A stretch of 32,188 nucleotides of DNA, from NCBI RefSeq assembly GCF_003989665.1, contig NZ_RZIJ01000042.1:1-32188 (forward strand), given 5' to 3'. Below the pieces are notes generated by a model. The model ran no database searches. It was given only the letters and a program-made list of their open reading frames with translations, and had not been told where the DNA came from. Source of the stretch: Azospirillum doebereinerae (GTDB taxonomy: Bacteria > Pseudomonadota > Alphaproteobacteria > Azospirillales > Azospirillaceae). This document shows positions 16,756 through 24,575 of this stretch, in pieces. The position numbers and the translations under genes are program-made. The number at the start of each line of letters is the position of its first letter. Position 1 is the stretch's first letter.

Positions 16756-17448
16756 ATGGACACCATGGGCGACAACGGGCAAGTCATGCCCACGTTATCT
16801 CTGGCTGATATCGACACCACCAAAAACGGTGAGCCGCGCATCCTCGACCTGCGCCTTGCCGAGGTTCTGGGCTTCGCCCAAGTTCGCGATATCCGCAAGC
16901 TCATCGAGCGCCACCGCGAGGTGCTGGAACGGCTGGGGGAGGTTTGCGCCACGGTGGCGCAAACCTCCCGGAAGGGCGGCCGGCCCGCCACCGAGTTCTG
17001 GCTGACGAAGAAGCAGGCCGTCTATCTCTGCACCAAGGCCGAGACCGAACGCGCCATCACCGTCACCATCCAGATCGTCGAGCTGTTCGACGCGGTGACC
17101 GGCTCCGGCGCGCATCCCGCCCTGGCGCCGGTCCTCACGCGGGCCGACCTCGATGCCATCGACCGTCAGGCCCGCCGGATCGGGCTGGAGGAGGAGGGCA
17201 GGGCCCGCGCCGCGCTGACCGGCCAAGCCCTCGACCGCCTGCGCCGTGGCGAGCGGATCGACATCGACACCCTGACCGCCGGCCGCCCCTCCGCGCCTGC
17301 CGCCCTGCCGCCACCCCCGTCCCACGCCCGCGAGGAGCGCATCGACCGCGCCGTCGCCCTCCTGCGCGCCCTGCCGCCCGAACTGCGCCAGGAGGGCTTT
17401 CGCCTGATGCACGCCATCAAGTCCCACAGCGAGGCCCTGAAGGAGTGA
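16756..17448 (+). pseudogene. Antirepressor-like protein, 5' part, split by IS66
   Basis: Residues 1-229 of an antirepressor-like protein that ends in the element (GAG TGA). DLRLAEVLGFAQVRDIRKLIERH is an N-terminal DNA-binding-like segment. GRPATEFWLTKKQAVYLC with ERAITVTIQIVELFDAV follows the pattern of phage Rha/Ant/Bro-type regulators. The intact paralogue at 23754 shows what the full protein looks like. The start at 16756 is supported by GGAGGG 7 nt upstream and by alignment with the paralogue; an upstream ATG at 16741 lies in the ribosome site. The truncated product might still be made and lacks only about 40 residues. Confidence 0.8.
17437..17444. repeat. 8-bp target-site duplication CTGAAGGA (left copy)
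   Basis: CTGAAGGA directly before the element is repeated at 18946-18953 directly after it. Eight base pairs is the usual duplication for IS66-family elements. Joining the flanks restores the reading frame. Confidence 0.95.
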
Positions 17449-18945
17449 TTGCTCACCCGGGTGGCGGCAGCTGAGCCGTTAAGCGACGACGAAAGTGCCG
17501 TCGATCAGGTGGCGGATGGCGGTCCAGGCGGACTGGCCTTGGCGGCGCGCGGTTCCGGTGACGGAGCGATAGCTGGCGTGAATACCCGGCCCCCAGTCGG
17601 AGCGGAAGCCGTTGGTGACCTTGCGGAAGATCACGGACGGGCGGATTTCCTGCTCACTGCCGTTGTTGGTGGGCGGCACGCGGCGGTCGCTGAGGAAGAC
17701 GAAGAACTTGCCGCGCCACGCCTTGACCTGGCGCTGCAACTCGCGTCCGGCCGGATGGGCGGCGGGCACCCCAAGCAGGGCATCGAGGCGGCGCTCGGCC
17801 TTGGCGGCGTAGGCAGCCAGCGTGCTGTCCCTCAGGCCCGGTCTTCGCTTGCCGACGCGGATCGCCCAACGCAGGTGATCGCGGATCTTCGGCGCCACCA
17901 CGCTGTCGCCGCAGTCGATGGCGTATTGCACGTCCCTCAAGACGTGCGCCAAACACACTTGGTGGACCCGCCCAAGTTCCTGCTGGCCGGCGTAGCGGTC
18001 GGAGATCCAGACCTCGGGCTGGTGGTCGCCCAAGACTGCGGCGGCGACCGCCCGTCCCCGGCTCGGCGCGATGGTGTGCAGCACAGCATCGTCGGACTGG
18101 AACACCCACTGCCAATGGGTCACGCCGTTGACCCGTGTCGTCGTCTCGTCCGAGGCGATGACGGGGGCCGTCAGGAGCTTGGCTTTGATCGCCGCGCAGG
18201 CGGTGTCGAACGCAGAGCCCATGCGGCGGAAGGCATTGGCGATGGCGCCTTCGGAGATGGTCAGCCCGAACACCTCCTTCAGCAGGCGTGACAGCCGCTC
18301 GAAGCCGACATGATGGCTGTGATGCAGGTAGGCCAGCAGCGAGCGGATCCCCGGACCGAACGGCGTTCCCGGCGGCATGGCGGCGGGCGGCTCGGCCCGG
18401 TAGCGCCGACCGCACTGCCCACAGCGACCGCCGAACAGCTCCACCCGCGTCACCACCGGGCGAACCTCCGGCAGGTCGATGTGATCGTAGCGGTGTCGAC
18501 AGCGCTGTGCCGCCGGCGCCAATGCCGCTTGGCAATGCGGACAGCTATCAGCCAGGCAGCGCTCGGTGCGATCGGGATCAGGCGCCAGCGGCCGCGCGAC
18601 ACCGGGGCGCGATGGCCGTGGTTTGCGCCCCCGCTTCGCCTTGCGGGCCTTGCCCCCGGGGCCATCCTGGGACGGCGGGATATGCGAGTTCGCCGAGGTC
18701 TTCTTCGGCTTGCCGATCAAGGCTTCCAGTTCGGCCACCCGCGCCGCCAAGCGTTCGATCAACGCCGCCTGCTCGAGCAGCAGGGCGTCCTTCTCGGCGT
18801 CACTCAGGCGATAGCGCGGCGGAACCGTCATGGAGATGTTGACTCATATCCCGAGTCGCCGCGCAACAACCCGATTGCCAGCCACCCCCAATGCGCGGGT
18901 GGCCCGGCCAGCAGCGTGCGCTCAGCCAGCCCCGTGAGCAATCAC
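17445..18945. mobile_element. Complete IS66-family insertion sequence (1501 bp)
   Basis: Terminal inverted repeats GTGATTGCTCAC (17445-17456) and GTGAGCAATCAC (18934-18945) are perfect complements over 12 bp, flanked by an exact 8-bp duplication. It carries a single transposase gene on the minus strand and no tnpA/tnpB accessory genes, as in single-ORF IS66 subgroups such as ISBst12. A diverged relic with the same end lies at 13588. Confidence 0.95.
17479..18831 (-). CDS. IS66-family transposase
   Basis: This codes for 450 aa. The N-terminal coiled coil (ALLLEQAALIERLAARVAELEALIG) is followed by the KKTSANSHIPPSQDGPG linker typical of IS66 transposases and a zinc-binding region with two cysteine pairs (SCPHCQAAL and GRCGQCGRRY). 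The DDE catalytic domain follows, with ASDETTTRVNG, WISDRYAG and, for the last acid, NNGSEQEIRPS. It should perform cut-and-paste or copy-type transposition of the surrounding element. No frameshift or stop is seen, so the enzyme looks intact. Confidence 0.95.
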   Translation of the reverse strand: MTVPPRYRLSDAEKDALLLEQAALIERLAARVAELEALIGKPKKTSANSHIPPSQDGPGGKARKAKRGRKPRPSRPGVARPLAPDPDRTERCLADSCPHCQAALAPAAQRCRHRYDHIDLPEVRPVVTRVELFGGRCGQCGRRYRAEPPAAMPPGTPFGPGIRSLLAYLHHSHHVGFERLSRLLKEVFGLTISEGAIANAFRRMGSAFDTACAAIKAKLLTAPVIASDETTTRVNGVTHWQWVFQSDDAVLHTIAPSRGRAVAAAVLGDHQPEVWISDRYAGQQELGRVHQVCLAHVLRDVQYAIDCGDSVVAPKIRDHLRWAIRVGKRRPGLRDSTLAAYAAKAERRLDALLGVPAAHPAGRELQRQVKAWRGKFFVFLSDRRVPPTNNGSEQEIRPSVIFRKVTNGFRSDWGPGIHASYRSVTGTARRQGQSAWTAIRHLIDGTFVVA

Positions 18946-18953
18946 CTGAAGGA

Positions 18954-19077
18954 ACTCAAGGTCGCCGCCCAGGCCATCCACTCCCCCCTCGACACCGTCG
19001 CCGAAATCCTGGAACGCGAGGCCATCGCCATCCGCCGCTCCCTCGCCGAAGCGGCGGGGCAGGGGGGCCGCCCATGA
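18954..19077 (+). pseudogene. Antirepressor-like protein, 3' part after IS66
   Basis: LKVAAQAIHSPLDTVAEILE and then REAIAIRRSLAEAAGQ correspond to the C-terminus of the paralogue at 23754 (AAVQAIHSPLEVVAEILERE). Removing the element and one copy of CTGAAGGA joins the two parts in frame. The stop overlaps the parA start (ATGA), showing the original operon. Confidence 0.85.
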
Positions 19078-19694
19078 GGACGATCCTGGTGGTCCAGGGG
19101 AAGGGCGGCGGTCCCAAGACCGCCACCGTCCGCAATCTGGCGGTCGCCGCCGCCGTCGCCGGCCGGCGGGTGGGCACGCTCGACACCGACCCGCAAGGCT
19201 CGCTGACCCACTGGCACGGCCTGCGCCCGGCCGACGCCGTCCCCATCGCCCACGAACACCGCGTGCTGGGCGCGGTGACGGAGCGGCCGACTCCCCAGGG
19301 CCTCGACCTGCTGGTGATCGACACCCCCACCGCGCTGGAGGCCTTCCCCGAGTCCATCGCCCTGCTGTTCGACTCCGCCGATCTCGTGCTGGTCCCGGTT
19401 CGCCCCGGCCCGGAGGATCTGGTCAGCACGCAGGCCATGCTGCCCTACCTGCGCGCCCGGCGCCGGCCGCTGCGCCTGCTGCTGAGCCAGGTCGACCCGC
19501 GCCTGCGCGAAACCGCCGACGCCCGCGCCCTCGTCGCCGCCATGGGCGCCGTGGCGCCGGTGGAGATCCCACGGCTCCAGGAGGTGCCGCGCAGCTTCAT
19601 CGCCGGTCTGGGCACCGCCGAGATCCCCGGCACCCGCACCGGCCCTCTGTTCCGCGACCTGTGGCTCCACCTGTCCGCCGCGCTGGAGACCTGA
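19074..19694 (+). CDS. ParA-family partition ATPase
   Basis: This codes for 206 aa. The deviant Walker A is KGGGPKTA (residues 10-17) where ParA usually has KGGVGKTT. Walker A' DTDPQGS (37-43) and Walker B LLVIDTPT (near 80) are normal. Both signature lysines (10 and 15) are kept, but proline replaces the conserved glycine, which may alter nucleotide handling. ParA proteins segregate plasmids or plasmid-like prophages. Translation is coupled to the antirepressor-like gene by ATGA, and the IS66 insertion upstream may reduce its expression. The next gene, four bases on, may serve as partner. Confidence 0.88.
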   Translation: MRTILVVQGKGGGPKTATVRNLAVAAAVAGRRVGTLDTDPQGSLTHWHGLRPADAVPIAHEHRVLGAVTERPTPQGLDLLVIDTPTALEAFPESIALLFDSADLVLVPVRPGPEDLVSTQAMLPYLRARRRPLRLLLSQVDPRLRETADARALVAAMGAVAPVEIPRLQEVPRSFIAGLGTAEIPGTRTGPLFRDLWLHLSAALET

Positions 19695-19697
19695 CCC

Positions 19698-20354
19698 ATG
19701 CCCCCGACCCGCCGCGCCCTGGGCGACGCCCGCCTGTCCATGCTGGCCCGTCCCCGCCCGCTGACCACCCGCGCCGAGTTCGCCGCCGACATCCGCCGCG
19801 AATGGACCAACGCGCTGGAGGCCACCGTCGCCGTCGGCCGCCGCCTGACCGAAGCCAAGGCCGCTCTGCCCCACGGCGAGTACGAGGCGATGGTGGAGGC
19901 CGACTTGCCCTTCAGCGCCTCGACCGCCCGCAAGCTGCGCGAGATCGCCGCCTTCGTGGACGGCGGCCAGGTGCCGCTGGACCGCCTCCCCGAGGCGATG
20001 AGCACCCTCTACGCCATCGCGACCCTCCCCGACGCCACCCGCCAGCAAGCCCTGGACGACGGCACCATCCACCCCTCCGTGACCCGCGCCCAGGTGGAGG
20101 GGTTGAAGGTGCCGACGGTCGCGCCGGCCCGGCCGGTGAGAGAGGCCACTCTGCCCCCGGCGCCGCCGCGCGAGTCACGCTTCGCGGCGGCGCTTTCGCG
20201 CCCCTGGAGCACGGACCCGGCCGATCCGGGCGCCATCACCGTCGAGCTGGACGGCGTGCGCCGCTACCTGCTGGTGATGGTCGCGCCCGACCCGGCAGCG
20301 GCGGACGTGGTTCGGCATGTGGTGGAGTTGCATAACGCGGGGCTGCGGGGGTAG
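19698..20354 (+). CDS. DUF3102-like protein, possible ParB-type partner
   Basis: This codes for 218 aa. EWTNALEATVAVGRRLTEAK followed by LPHGEYEAMVEADLPFSAST and ARKLREIAAF is the DUF3102 pattern (long helices with LPHGE-W/Y and LPFS-ST) found in plasmid and phage proteins. The C-terminal domain (ITVELDGVRRYLLVMVAPD...VRHVVELHN) is separate and probably alpha/beta. The position directly after parA suggests it is the DNA-binding partner or a plasmid-maintenance factor; there is no classical ParB box. The start at 19698 lies close behind the parA stop. Confidence 0.7.
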   Translation: MPPTRRALGDARLSMLARPRPLTTRAEFAADIRREWTNALEATVAVGRRLTEAKAALPHGEYEAMVEADLPFSASTARKLREIAAFVDGGQVPLDRLPEAMSTLYAIATLPDATRQQALDDGTIHPSVTRAQVEGLKVPTVAPARPVREATLPPAPPRESRFAAALSRPWSTDPADPGAITVELDGVRRYLLVMVAPDPAAADVVRHVVELHNAGLRG

Positions 20355-20474
20355 CGGCGACCCTGTCGCCAAGAAAAGCCCGATCGCGTGTTTTTGTCGC
20401 CGTCTACCGTTCGTTCAGTGCGTGACGATCTCCAGTTCTCTCCATAAGATTGAGAAAAATCGGAGAGGTCGCCC

Positions 20475-23066
20475 GTGTCAGAGCAGACTGCCAACGGTCA
20501 TGACAACGTTCTCGTTTCCGTGGATGGAAACAACAACACCGTAACGATCACGCTGGGCCGCGCGTCCCTTACCGTTTACCAAGCGCACAAGCGGAAAGGG
20601 ACCGTGCCCAGGTCGAACCGCGAACTGCTGTTTGCCGATTTCCGGACTACCAAGCTGGTCGGGAGGGATGATGCCCTGGAACGGTTCGGTCAGTGGCTGA
20701 CCTCTCCCGCACCGATCGCGGTGGATTGCGTGATCGGGCGGGGCGGGGCGGGCAAGACGCGGTTCGGCATCGAGCTGTGCGAACGGGCCGAGGCCGCTGG
20801 CTGGATCGCTGGCTTCATCACTTCCGATAGACTGATCACCTTTTATAACGAACAGAACCTATCAACTTGGCTGTGGAAAGGTCCGACCCTGCTGGTCATC
20901 GACTATGCCGCAGCGAATACGGCCATTCTGCGGAATTGGTTGGACGAACTGGCCCTCCGCCCGGACCCTGACGCGAAGAAGCATCCCCTGCGCATCCTTC
21001 TGCTGGAACGTCACGCCGACCGCGGCTTCGGTTGGTGGGCCGATCTGGCGCAGCAAGGCAGTCTGTCCGGCCGCCGAGGCGACTATTTTCTGGAAGGGGT
21101 GGAGCCGTTCGCCCTACCAACGCTTGCGGATGTGGAAGACCGCCGCAGCTTGATGGCCGAGATCATGGAGCAGGCGGCGCGTCTGGAGGAGGTCTCCCCG
21201 GCGCCACACCCGCCGGCGGCTGGGGCCGACCCGGTGTTCGACCGCGACCTGTCGGCGGACAGTCTCGACAATGAACCGCTGTATCTCATGATGGCGGCCA
21301 TCGTGGCGTTGGATGTGGGTGTCAGCACTGCCCTGTCTCGGTCGCGGACGGAGTTGGCCGGCAACATCGCCGCGAAGGAGGTGGCGCGGCTGGAGAGGAT
21401 CGCGAAGGCGCATGGTGCCCCCGAGGCGCTGTTCAGCCATCTGGCGGCCTGCGTCACCCTTCAGGGCGGATGCGACCGGACATGGGCGCTTCGGTTGATC
21501 GGCGAGGAGCAGATCACCGATCCAGCTTGGTCCAGCGTCTCGCCCAAGAGAGCTGTCGTTTGGCTGGCTGACGGGGTGCCTGGCGCGGCTGGCGGGGTGG
21601 ACGCGATCCGCCCCGATCTGATCGGTGGCGCCTTTGTCCTGAGTGTTCTGCGGCGGAACGGCGCCTTGTTTGAGGAAACGGTCGAGATCGTTGAACGGGC
21701 GTGGAGACGGGCCGGTGTTGCAGTAGCCCAGACCATCATCCGAACCGCCATGGACCATGCCGGTCATGATCCGAAGCATGACAGTCTGAAATGGCTGGAT
21801 CATCTGATCGGGCGCGCGGAGTCGGACGATGTTCTCATGGCCATAGCGGATGCAATCCCGAAACAGACTGTGGCACTGCGGGAATGCGCGTGTGTTGCCA
21901 ACGAACGGCTGGTTGATCTTTGGCGACTGGACATCAATGATAATCCTAAGAAGGTCGTAAGACTTGCAGCCGGCCTGAACAATCTGGCGAGTTTCCTGAG
22001 CGCTTTGGGCCGTCGTGAGAAAGCGCTTGCCGCTGCGACCGAGGCAGTCACCTTGCGCCGCCAGCTGGCCAAACAGTATCCCGACGCCTTCACCCCCGAT
22101 CTCGCAAGGAGTCTGAACACTCTTGCGAACCGCTTGAGCGAGTTGGGCCGTTGTGAGGATGCGCTGGCCGCTGCGACCGAGGCTACGGGCCATTACCGCC
22201 AGCTGGCCAAACGGCATCCCGACGCCTTCACTCCCAATTTCGCCATGAGCCTGAACAATCTGGCGAATTTCCTGAGCGAGTTGGGACGTCGTGAGGATGC
22301 GCTGGCCGTTGCGACCGAGGCTGCGGACCATTGTCGCCAGCTGACCGAACAGCATCCCGATGCCTTCACTCCCGATCTCGCCCTGAGTCTGAACACTCTT
22401 GCGAACTGCTTGAGCGAGTTGGGCCGTCATGAGGATGCGCTGGCCGCTGCGACCGATGCTGCGGACCATTACCGCCAGCTGGCCAAACGGCATCCCGACG
22501 CTTTCACCCCCGATCTCGCCATGAGCCTGAACAATCTGGCGGGTTTTCTGAGCGAGTTGGGCCGTCGTGAGGATGCGCTGGCTGCTGCGACCGATGCTGC
22601 GGACCATTACCGCCAGCTGGCCAAACAGCGTCCCGACGCCTTTACCCCCAATTTCGCCATGAGCCTGAACAATCTGGCGAACCGCTTGAGCCAGTTGGGC
22701 CGTCGTGAGGATGCGCTGGCCGCTGCGACCGAGGCTGTGGATCATTACCGCCAGCTGGCCAAACAGCGTCCCGACGCCTCCACCCCCGACCTCGCCCGAT
22801 CCTTGGCTGTGTTGGCGAATTGTTGGGATGGCTTGGGGGATGGTGCCGCCGCGCTTGAGGCAGATCGGGAGGCGATTGCCACGCTTTCAGCCCCATTTCT
22901 TCAATTTCCGCCAGCCTTTGCCGATTTGATGAGAGCAATTGCCCGGCAGTACATCCAGCGGTGCGAGCGGCTGGAGCGGGGGTCTGATAAAAACCTACTC
23001 ATACCGATCCCGATCCTGGAAGCCTTCCAACGCCTTCGAAACAAATCCGGGGAGCCAGAGGCATGA
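20475..23066 (+). CDS. NLR-like STAND NTPase with TPR-type repeats and N-terminal amyloid-like motif
   Basis: This codes for 863 aa. Residues about 10-30 (DNVLVSVDGNNNTVTITLG) are a short beta-prone motif that echoes the tail of the next gene's product. The STAND NTPase follows: P-loop GRGGAGKT (88-95), Walker B PTLLVIDYA (Asp143) and DRDLSADSLDNEPLYLMMA in the winged-helix region. Residues 501 to about 790 are six full 46-residue TPR-type repeats plus a partial one. This is the plan of bacterial NLR relatives: sensor repeats, an NTPase switch and an N-terminal signalling motif that nucleates a partner. The start is GTG with GGAGAGG upstream. It overlaps the downstream gene by ATGA. A role in anti-phage or conflict signalling is inferred. 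Confidence 0.85.
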   Translation: MSEQTANGHDNVLVSVDGNNNTVTITLGRASLTVYQAHKRKGTVPRSNRELLFADFRTTKLVGRDDALERFGQWLTSPAPIAVDCVIGRGGAGKTRFGIELCERAEAAGWIAGFITSDRLITFYNEQNLSTWLWKGPTLLVIDYAAANTAILRNWLDELALRPDPDAKKHPLRILLLERHADRGFGWWADLAQQGSLSGRRGDYFLEGVEPFALPTLADVEDRRSLMAEIMEQAARLEEVSPAPHPPAAGADPVFDRDLSADSLDNEPLYLMMAAIVALDVGVSTALSRSRTELAGNIAAKEVARLERIAKAHGAPEALFSHLAACVTLQGGCDRTWALRLIGEEQITDPAWSSVSPKRAVVWLADGVPGAAGGVDAIRPDLIGGAFVLSVLRRNGALFEETVEIVERAWRRAGVAVAQTIIRTAMDHAGHDPKHDSLKWLDHLIGRAESDDVLMAIADAIPKQTVALRECACVANERLVDLWRLDINDNPKKVVRLAAGLNNLASFLSALGRREKALAAATEAVTLRRQLAKQYPDAFTPDLARSLNTLANRLSELGRCEDALAAATEATGHYRQLAKRHPDAFTPNFAMSLNNLANFLSELGRREDALAVATEAADHCRQLTEQHPDAFTPDLALSLNTLANCLSELGRHEDALAAATDAADHYRQLAKRHPDAFTPDLAMSLNNLAGFLSELGRREDALAAATDAADHYRQLAKQRPDAFTPNFAMSLNNLANRLSQLGRREDALAAATEAVDHYRQLAKQRPDASTPDLARSLAVLANCWDGLGDGAAALEADREAIATLSAPFLQFPPAFADLMRAIARQYIQRCERLERGSDKNLLIPIPILEAFQRLRNKSGEPEA
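21975..22802 (+). repeat. Six tandem 138-bp units encoding 46-aa TPR-type repeats
   Basis: Units start at 21975, 22113, 22251, 22389, 22527 and 22665, each beginning CTGAAC (L-N). The consensus protein unit is LNNLANRLSELGRREDALA, then AATEAADHYRQLAK and a PDAFTPDLAMS ending. The middle units are nearly identical at DNA level, much closer than is usual for TPR arrays, implying recent duplication or gene conversion. A diverged partial unit follows 22803. Confidence 0.95.
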
Positions 23067-23467
23067 GCACCGCGCTTGTCACCGCCGCCGAGGTCGCCGC
23101 GGCGACTGTTTCGGTTCTTTCGCCTTATCTGACCGAGGCCGGGAAGGAGGTGGCCAAGGCGGCGGGGAAGGAGGCGGCGTCGCAGGGGTTCAAGGTGTTG
23201 GGCTGGTTGCGCGACAAGCTGACCGGCACGGCGACCGGGACGCTGGCGGCGCTGGAGGAGAAGCCCGAGAACCAAAATCGGCAGGGGGCGTTCAAGTTCC
23301 AACTGGCTGACTTCCTGGAGGAAAACCCTGCTCTGCTCGATGAGCTGCGCAAGCTGCTGGCCGAGGCGGCGCCGGGCATTCATGGGGTGAGCCAGACCGT
23401 GAAGGGCGACAACAACAACGTCGGCCAAGTGGTGGGCAGCGGGAGCACCATCACCATCACCCGCTAA
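23063..23467 (+). CDS. Bell-domain-like putative cell-death effector with C-terminal amyloid-like motif
   Basis: This codes for 134 aa. Residues 2-60 are an Ala-rich amphipathic helical region (AAEVAAATVSVLSPYLTEAG, KEVAKAAGKEAASQ) ending in LGWLRDKL. Residues 61-102 are acidic helices with LADFLEENPALLDELRKLL. The last 27 residues hold a beta-prone Gly/Asn motif, GDNNNVGQVVGSGSTITI (115-132), with a QVVG core reminiscent of RHIM motifs. Helical Bell-type domains joined to such motifs are known as membrane-targeting effectors seeded by NLR partners. The ATG overlaps the NLR-like gene's stop. The function is inferred from architecture and pairing. Confidence 0.75.
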   Translation: MSTALVTAAEVAAATVSVLSPYLTEAGKEVAKAAGKEAASQGFKVLGWLRDKLTGTATGTLAALEEKPENQNRQGAFKFQLADFLEENPALLDELRKLLAEAAPGIHGVSQTVKGDNNNVGQVVGSGSTITITR

Positions 23468-23528
23468 CGGTTGTGGGGCCATCCCCCTTGACGCTCCGCC
23501 CCGGCGGAGCGATGTTTCGGGCCGGAGC

Positions 23529-23753
23529 TTAAGAACCTCCATCAAGGCGGCAGGCCGCCCGCGCGTTTTTCGCGATGCGGCTATTTTCATGCCCGGATTC
23601 TGTCCGGAGCATGCCCCTTTGCCGGGGGTCGGATAATACAATACCCGCAAGGGAAATATTCCGGCCTGTCCTTGTCAGGTTCTTAGCCCCCGGCGCCAGG
23701 GCTGCCTTAAGAAGTGGTCCTCCGCCGGCAATGCCGACAAGGGGGCTATCGCC
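23529..23753 (+). ncRNA. Structured leader (C4-antisense-like switch), copy 2
   Basis: Homologous to the leader at 16530. Segment 1 is TTAAGAACCT (23529-23538) plus CAAGG (23543-23547). Segment 2 is CCTTG (23670-23674) plus AGGTTCTTAG (23677-23686). Segment 3 is TTAAGAA (23707-23713) plus CAAGG (23738-23742), at the ribosome binding site AAGGGGG. Each changed base is matched by a change in the complementary segments relative to copy 1. The middle (GCGCGTTTTTCGCG, CCCGCAAGGG, GTCGGATAATACAA) is almost invariant. Confidence 0.8.
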
Positions 23754-24575
23754 ATGGACAGCATGGGCGACAACGGGCAGGTCTTGCCCGCGTTATCACC
23801 GACCGACATCGACACCACGATCAATCACGAACCCCGCATCCGTGATCTTCGACTTGCCGAAGCATTGGGAATGGCGGATCGTCATGCTATTCGCCGATTG
23901 ATCGAGCGGCACATGGACGCGCTCCAGACATTTGCTGAGGTAATTTCCGACGCTGATCGGAAAATCGGTCGAGGCCGTCCATCCAAGAGCTTCTACCTCA
24001 CCAAAAAGCAGGCGCTCTACATCACGGCGAAATCGGACACCGAACGCGCGGCCCTGGTGACGATCCAGATGGTCGAACTGTTCGACGCCGTGACCAGCGG
24101 AGCCGCTCCTCCCGCCCCGTCATCGGTGCTGACTCACGCCGACCTCGACGCCATCGACCGCCGCGCCCGCCGGATCGGCCAGGAGGAGGAACGGCGGGCG
24201 CGCTCGGCCTTGATCGCGCGGGCGCTCGACCGGCTGCGCCGGGGCGAGCCGATCGACGTTGACCAAGTCACCGTCGGCCCCGCTGGATCCGCCGTTCTGC
24301 CTCCGCCACCGCCGCCCCGCCGAACCCACGCGCAGAGCGTCGATCTCGCCGTTGCCCACCTCCGCGCCCTGCCGCCCGAACTGCGCGAGGAGGGCTTCCA
24401 CCTGATGCACGCCATCAAGGCCCACAGCGAGGCACTCAAGGGACTGAAAGCCGCCGTCCAGGCCATTCACTCCCCCCTTGAGGTGGTCGCCGAGATCCTG
24501 GAACGTGAGGCCCTCGTCATCCGCCACGCCATCGCCGACCGATCCGGAGCCCCCGGCCGAAGCGACCGATTATGA
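23754..24575 (+). CDS. Antirepressor-like phage regulator (intact paralogue)
   Basis: This codes for 273 aa. The N-terminal DNA-binding-like part is DLRLAEALGMADRHAIRRLI. Then comes GRPSKSFYLTKKQALYITAK with ERAALVTIQMVELFDAV, a layout shared by Rha/Ant/Bro-type phage regulators. Middle linkers are rich in Pro and Arg, and the C-terminus is helical (AAVQAIHSPLEVVAEILERE). It is the undisrupted relative of the gene split by IS66 at 16756. It is preceded by the switch-like RNA, whose third segment overlaps its ribosome site. An antirepressor role (inactivating the phage repressor on derepression) is inferred from the C4-like leader and the domain pattern. Confidence 0.72.
   Translation: MDSMGDNGQVLPALSPTDIDTTINHEPRIRDLRLAEALGMADRHAIRRLIERHMDALQTFAEVISDADRKIGRGRPSKSFYLTKKQALYITAKSDTERAALVTIQMVELFDAVTSGAAPPAPSSVLTHADLDAIDRRARRIGQEEERRARSALIARALDRLRRGEPIDVDQVTVGPAGSAVLPPPPPPRRTHAQSVDLAVAHLRALPPELREEGFHLMHAIKAHSEALKGLKAAVQAIHSPLEVVAEILEREALVIRHAIADRSGAPGRSDRL

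Noticed and set aside
17449..18291. A 280-codon plus-strand frame inside the IS element
   Set aside because: It is antisense to the intact IS66 transposase and has no motifs.
21114..22745. A 543-codon minus-strand frame with internal repeats
   Set aside because: The repeats mirror the TPR-encoding units of the plus-strand gene; it has no independent support.
21975..22802. Tandem repeats considered as a CRISPR array or satellite
   Set aside because: The period is exactly 138 bp (46 codons) in frame within a coding gene, without spacers.
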